A stretch of DNA of 64,000 nucleotides, taken from the NCBI GenBank assembly GCA_003222895.1, contig QHXI01000049.1, forward strand, positions 1 through 64,000, written 5' to 3'. Origin of the DNA: Acidobacteriota bacterium (GTDB lineage: Bacteria; Acidobacteriota; Blastocatellia; Pyrinomonadales; Pyrinomonadaceae). Under the pieces are notes generated by a model. The model saw nothing but the letters and a program-made list of their open reading frames with translations, did no database searches and was not told where the DNA came from. The translations under genes and the position numbers were made by a program. Within the stretch, counting starts at the first letter, position 1, and every line of letters begins with the position of its first letter. Below are positions 63,956-64,000 of this stretch, in pieces.

Positions 63956-64000
63956 CGCGCGCCGTTTTCTTGGACCGAGACGGAGTAATTAATCGGGCCG
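63952..64000 (+). CDS. gmhB: D,D-heptose 1,7-bisphosphate phosphatase (GmhB-like), N-terminal fragment
   Basis: Only 16 codons are in the window, MTRAVFLDRDGVINRA. FLDRDGVIN is the nucleophile motif of the HAD-IIIA phosphatases such as GmhB and HisB. The start overlaps the stop of the GmhA-like gene (ATGA). In the heptose pathway GmhB removes the 7-phosphate from heptose-1,7-bisphosphate. The fragment alone cannot separate GmhB from related HAD phosphatases, so the call depends on the gene order. Confidence 0.7.
   Translation, partial: MTRAVFLDRDGVINRA

Overview
The window is a chromosomal segment of a Gram-negative bacterium, most likely an Acidobacteriota (Blastocatellia-like) genome or metagenome bin. 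This is an inference. It rests on a large Oar-type TonB-dependent receptor with an N-terminal carboxypeptidase-like domain, a PEP-CTERM protein, HYR/DUF11 secreted proteins, an S9 peptidase, frequent TTG/GTG starts and intergenic CACAGAT-type repeats. No rRNA, tRNA, CRISPR array, integrase or insertion sequence was seen.

Region 1 (1-16 kb) is mixed housekeeping and secretion. It holds a truncated S9 peptidase, a PlsC acyltransferase, an inositol-monophosphatase-family enzyme, a PEP-CTERM protein, a protealysin-like M4 protease with its emfourin-type inhibitor, a Tat-exported M24 peptidase, and a polar amino-acid ABC transporter with binding protein and permease fused. A frameshifted chloramphenicol-acetyltransferase-like gene, the TonB-dependent receptor, a HAD phosphatase and a broken long-chain acyl-CoA ligase follow.

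Region 2 (16-55 kb) is a very large exopolysaccharide/O-antigen locus, mostly on the minus strand. One minus-strand block, transcribed from about 27.6 kb down to 16.2 kb, carries asparagine-synthase-like amidotransferase, sugar nucleotidyltransferase, RmlC-like epimerase, DegT aminotransferase, GT4, NAD-epimerase, a PNPT-Rossmann fusion, a TPR protein and an O-antigen ligase/polymerase. A short plus-strand block (27.8-32.2 kb) carries a sulfatase-fold transferase, a frameshifted GT39-like protein and a MurJ/Wzx-like flippase. The next minus block (32-46 kb) has glycosyltransferases, an acyltransferase, an FkbM methyltransferase, a GDP-mannose 3,5-epimerase-like enzyme, a carbamoyltransferase with SGNH, DUF5989 and SxtJ-like partners, and GDP-fucose synthase; gmd is divergent. 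A last minus block (47.6-54.8 kb) has WbpE/WbpB/WbpD-like genes, a BY-type tyrosine autokinase, rmlD and rmlB.

Region 3 (55-64 kb, plus strand) has a secreted beta-helix protein, a 990-residue HYR-repeat protein, a small secreted protein, and then an ABC polysaccharide exporter (Wzm/Wzt), a methyltransferase-like protein, GmhA-like isomerase and the start of a GmhB-like phosphatase.

Together the genes can supply dTDP-rhamnose, GDP-fucose and other GDP-hexoses, possibly a di-N-acetylated uronic acid, and a heptose. They also prime, assemble, decorate (acyl, methyl, carbamoyl, amide) and export one or more surface glycans. Five genes have broken reading frames. Two are single-base shifts. Three seem to lack roughly 90-110 bases covering the most conserved motif of their family, which is either real decay or an assembly artefact and should be settled before the locus is interpreted.
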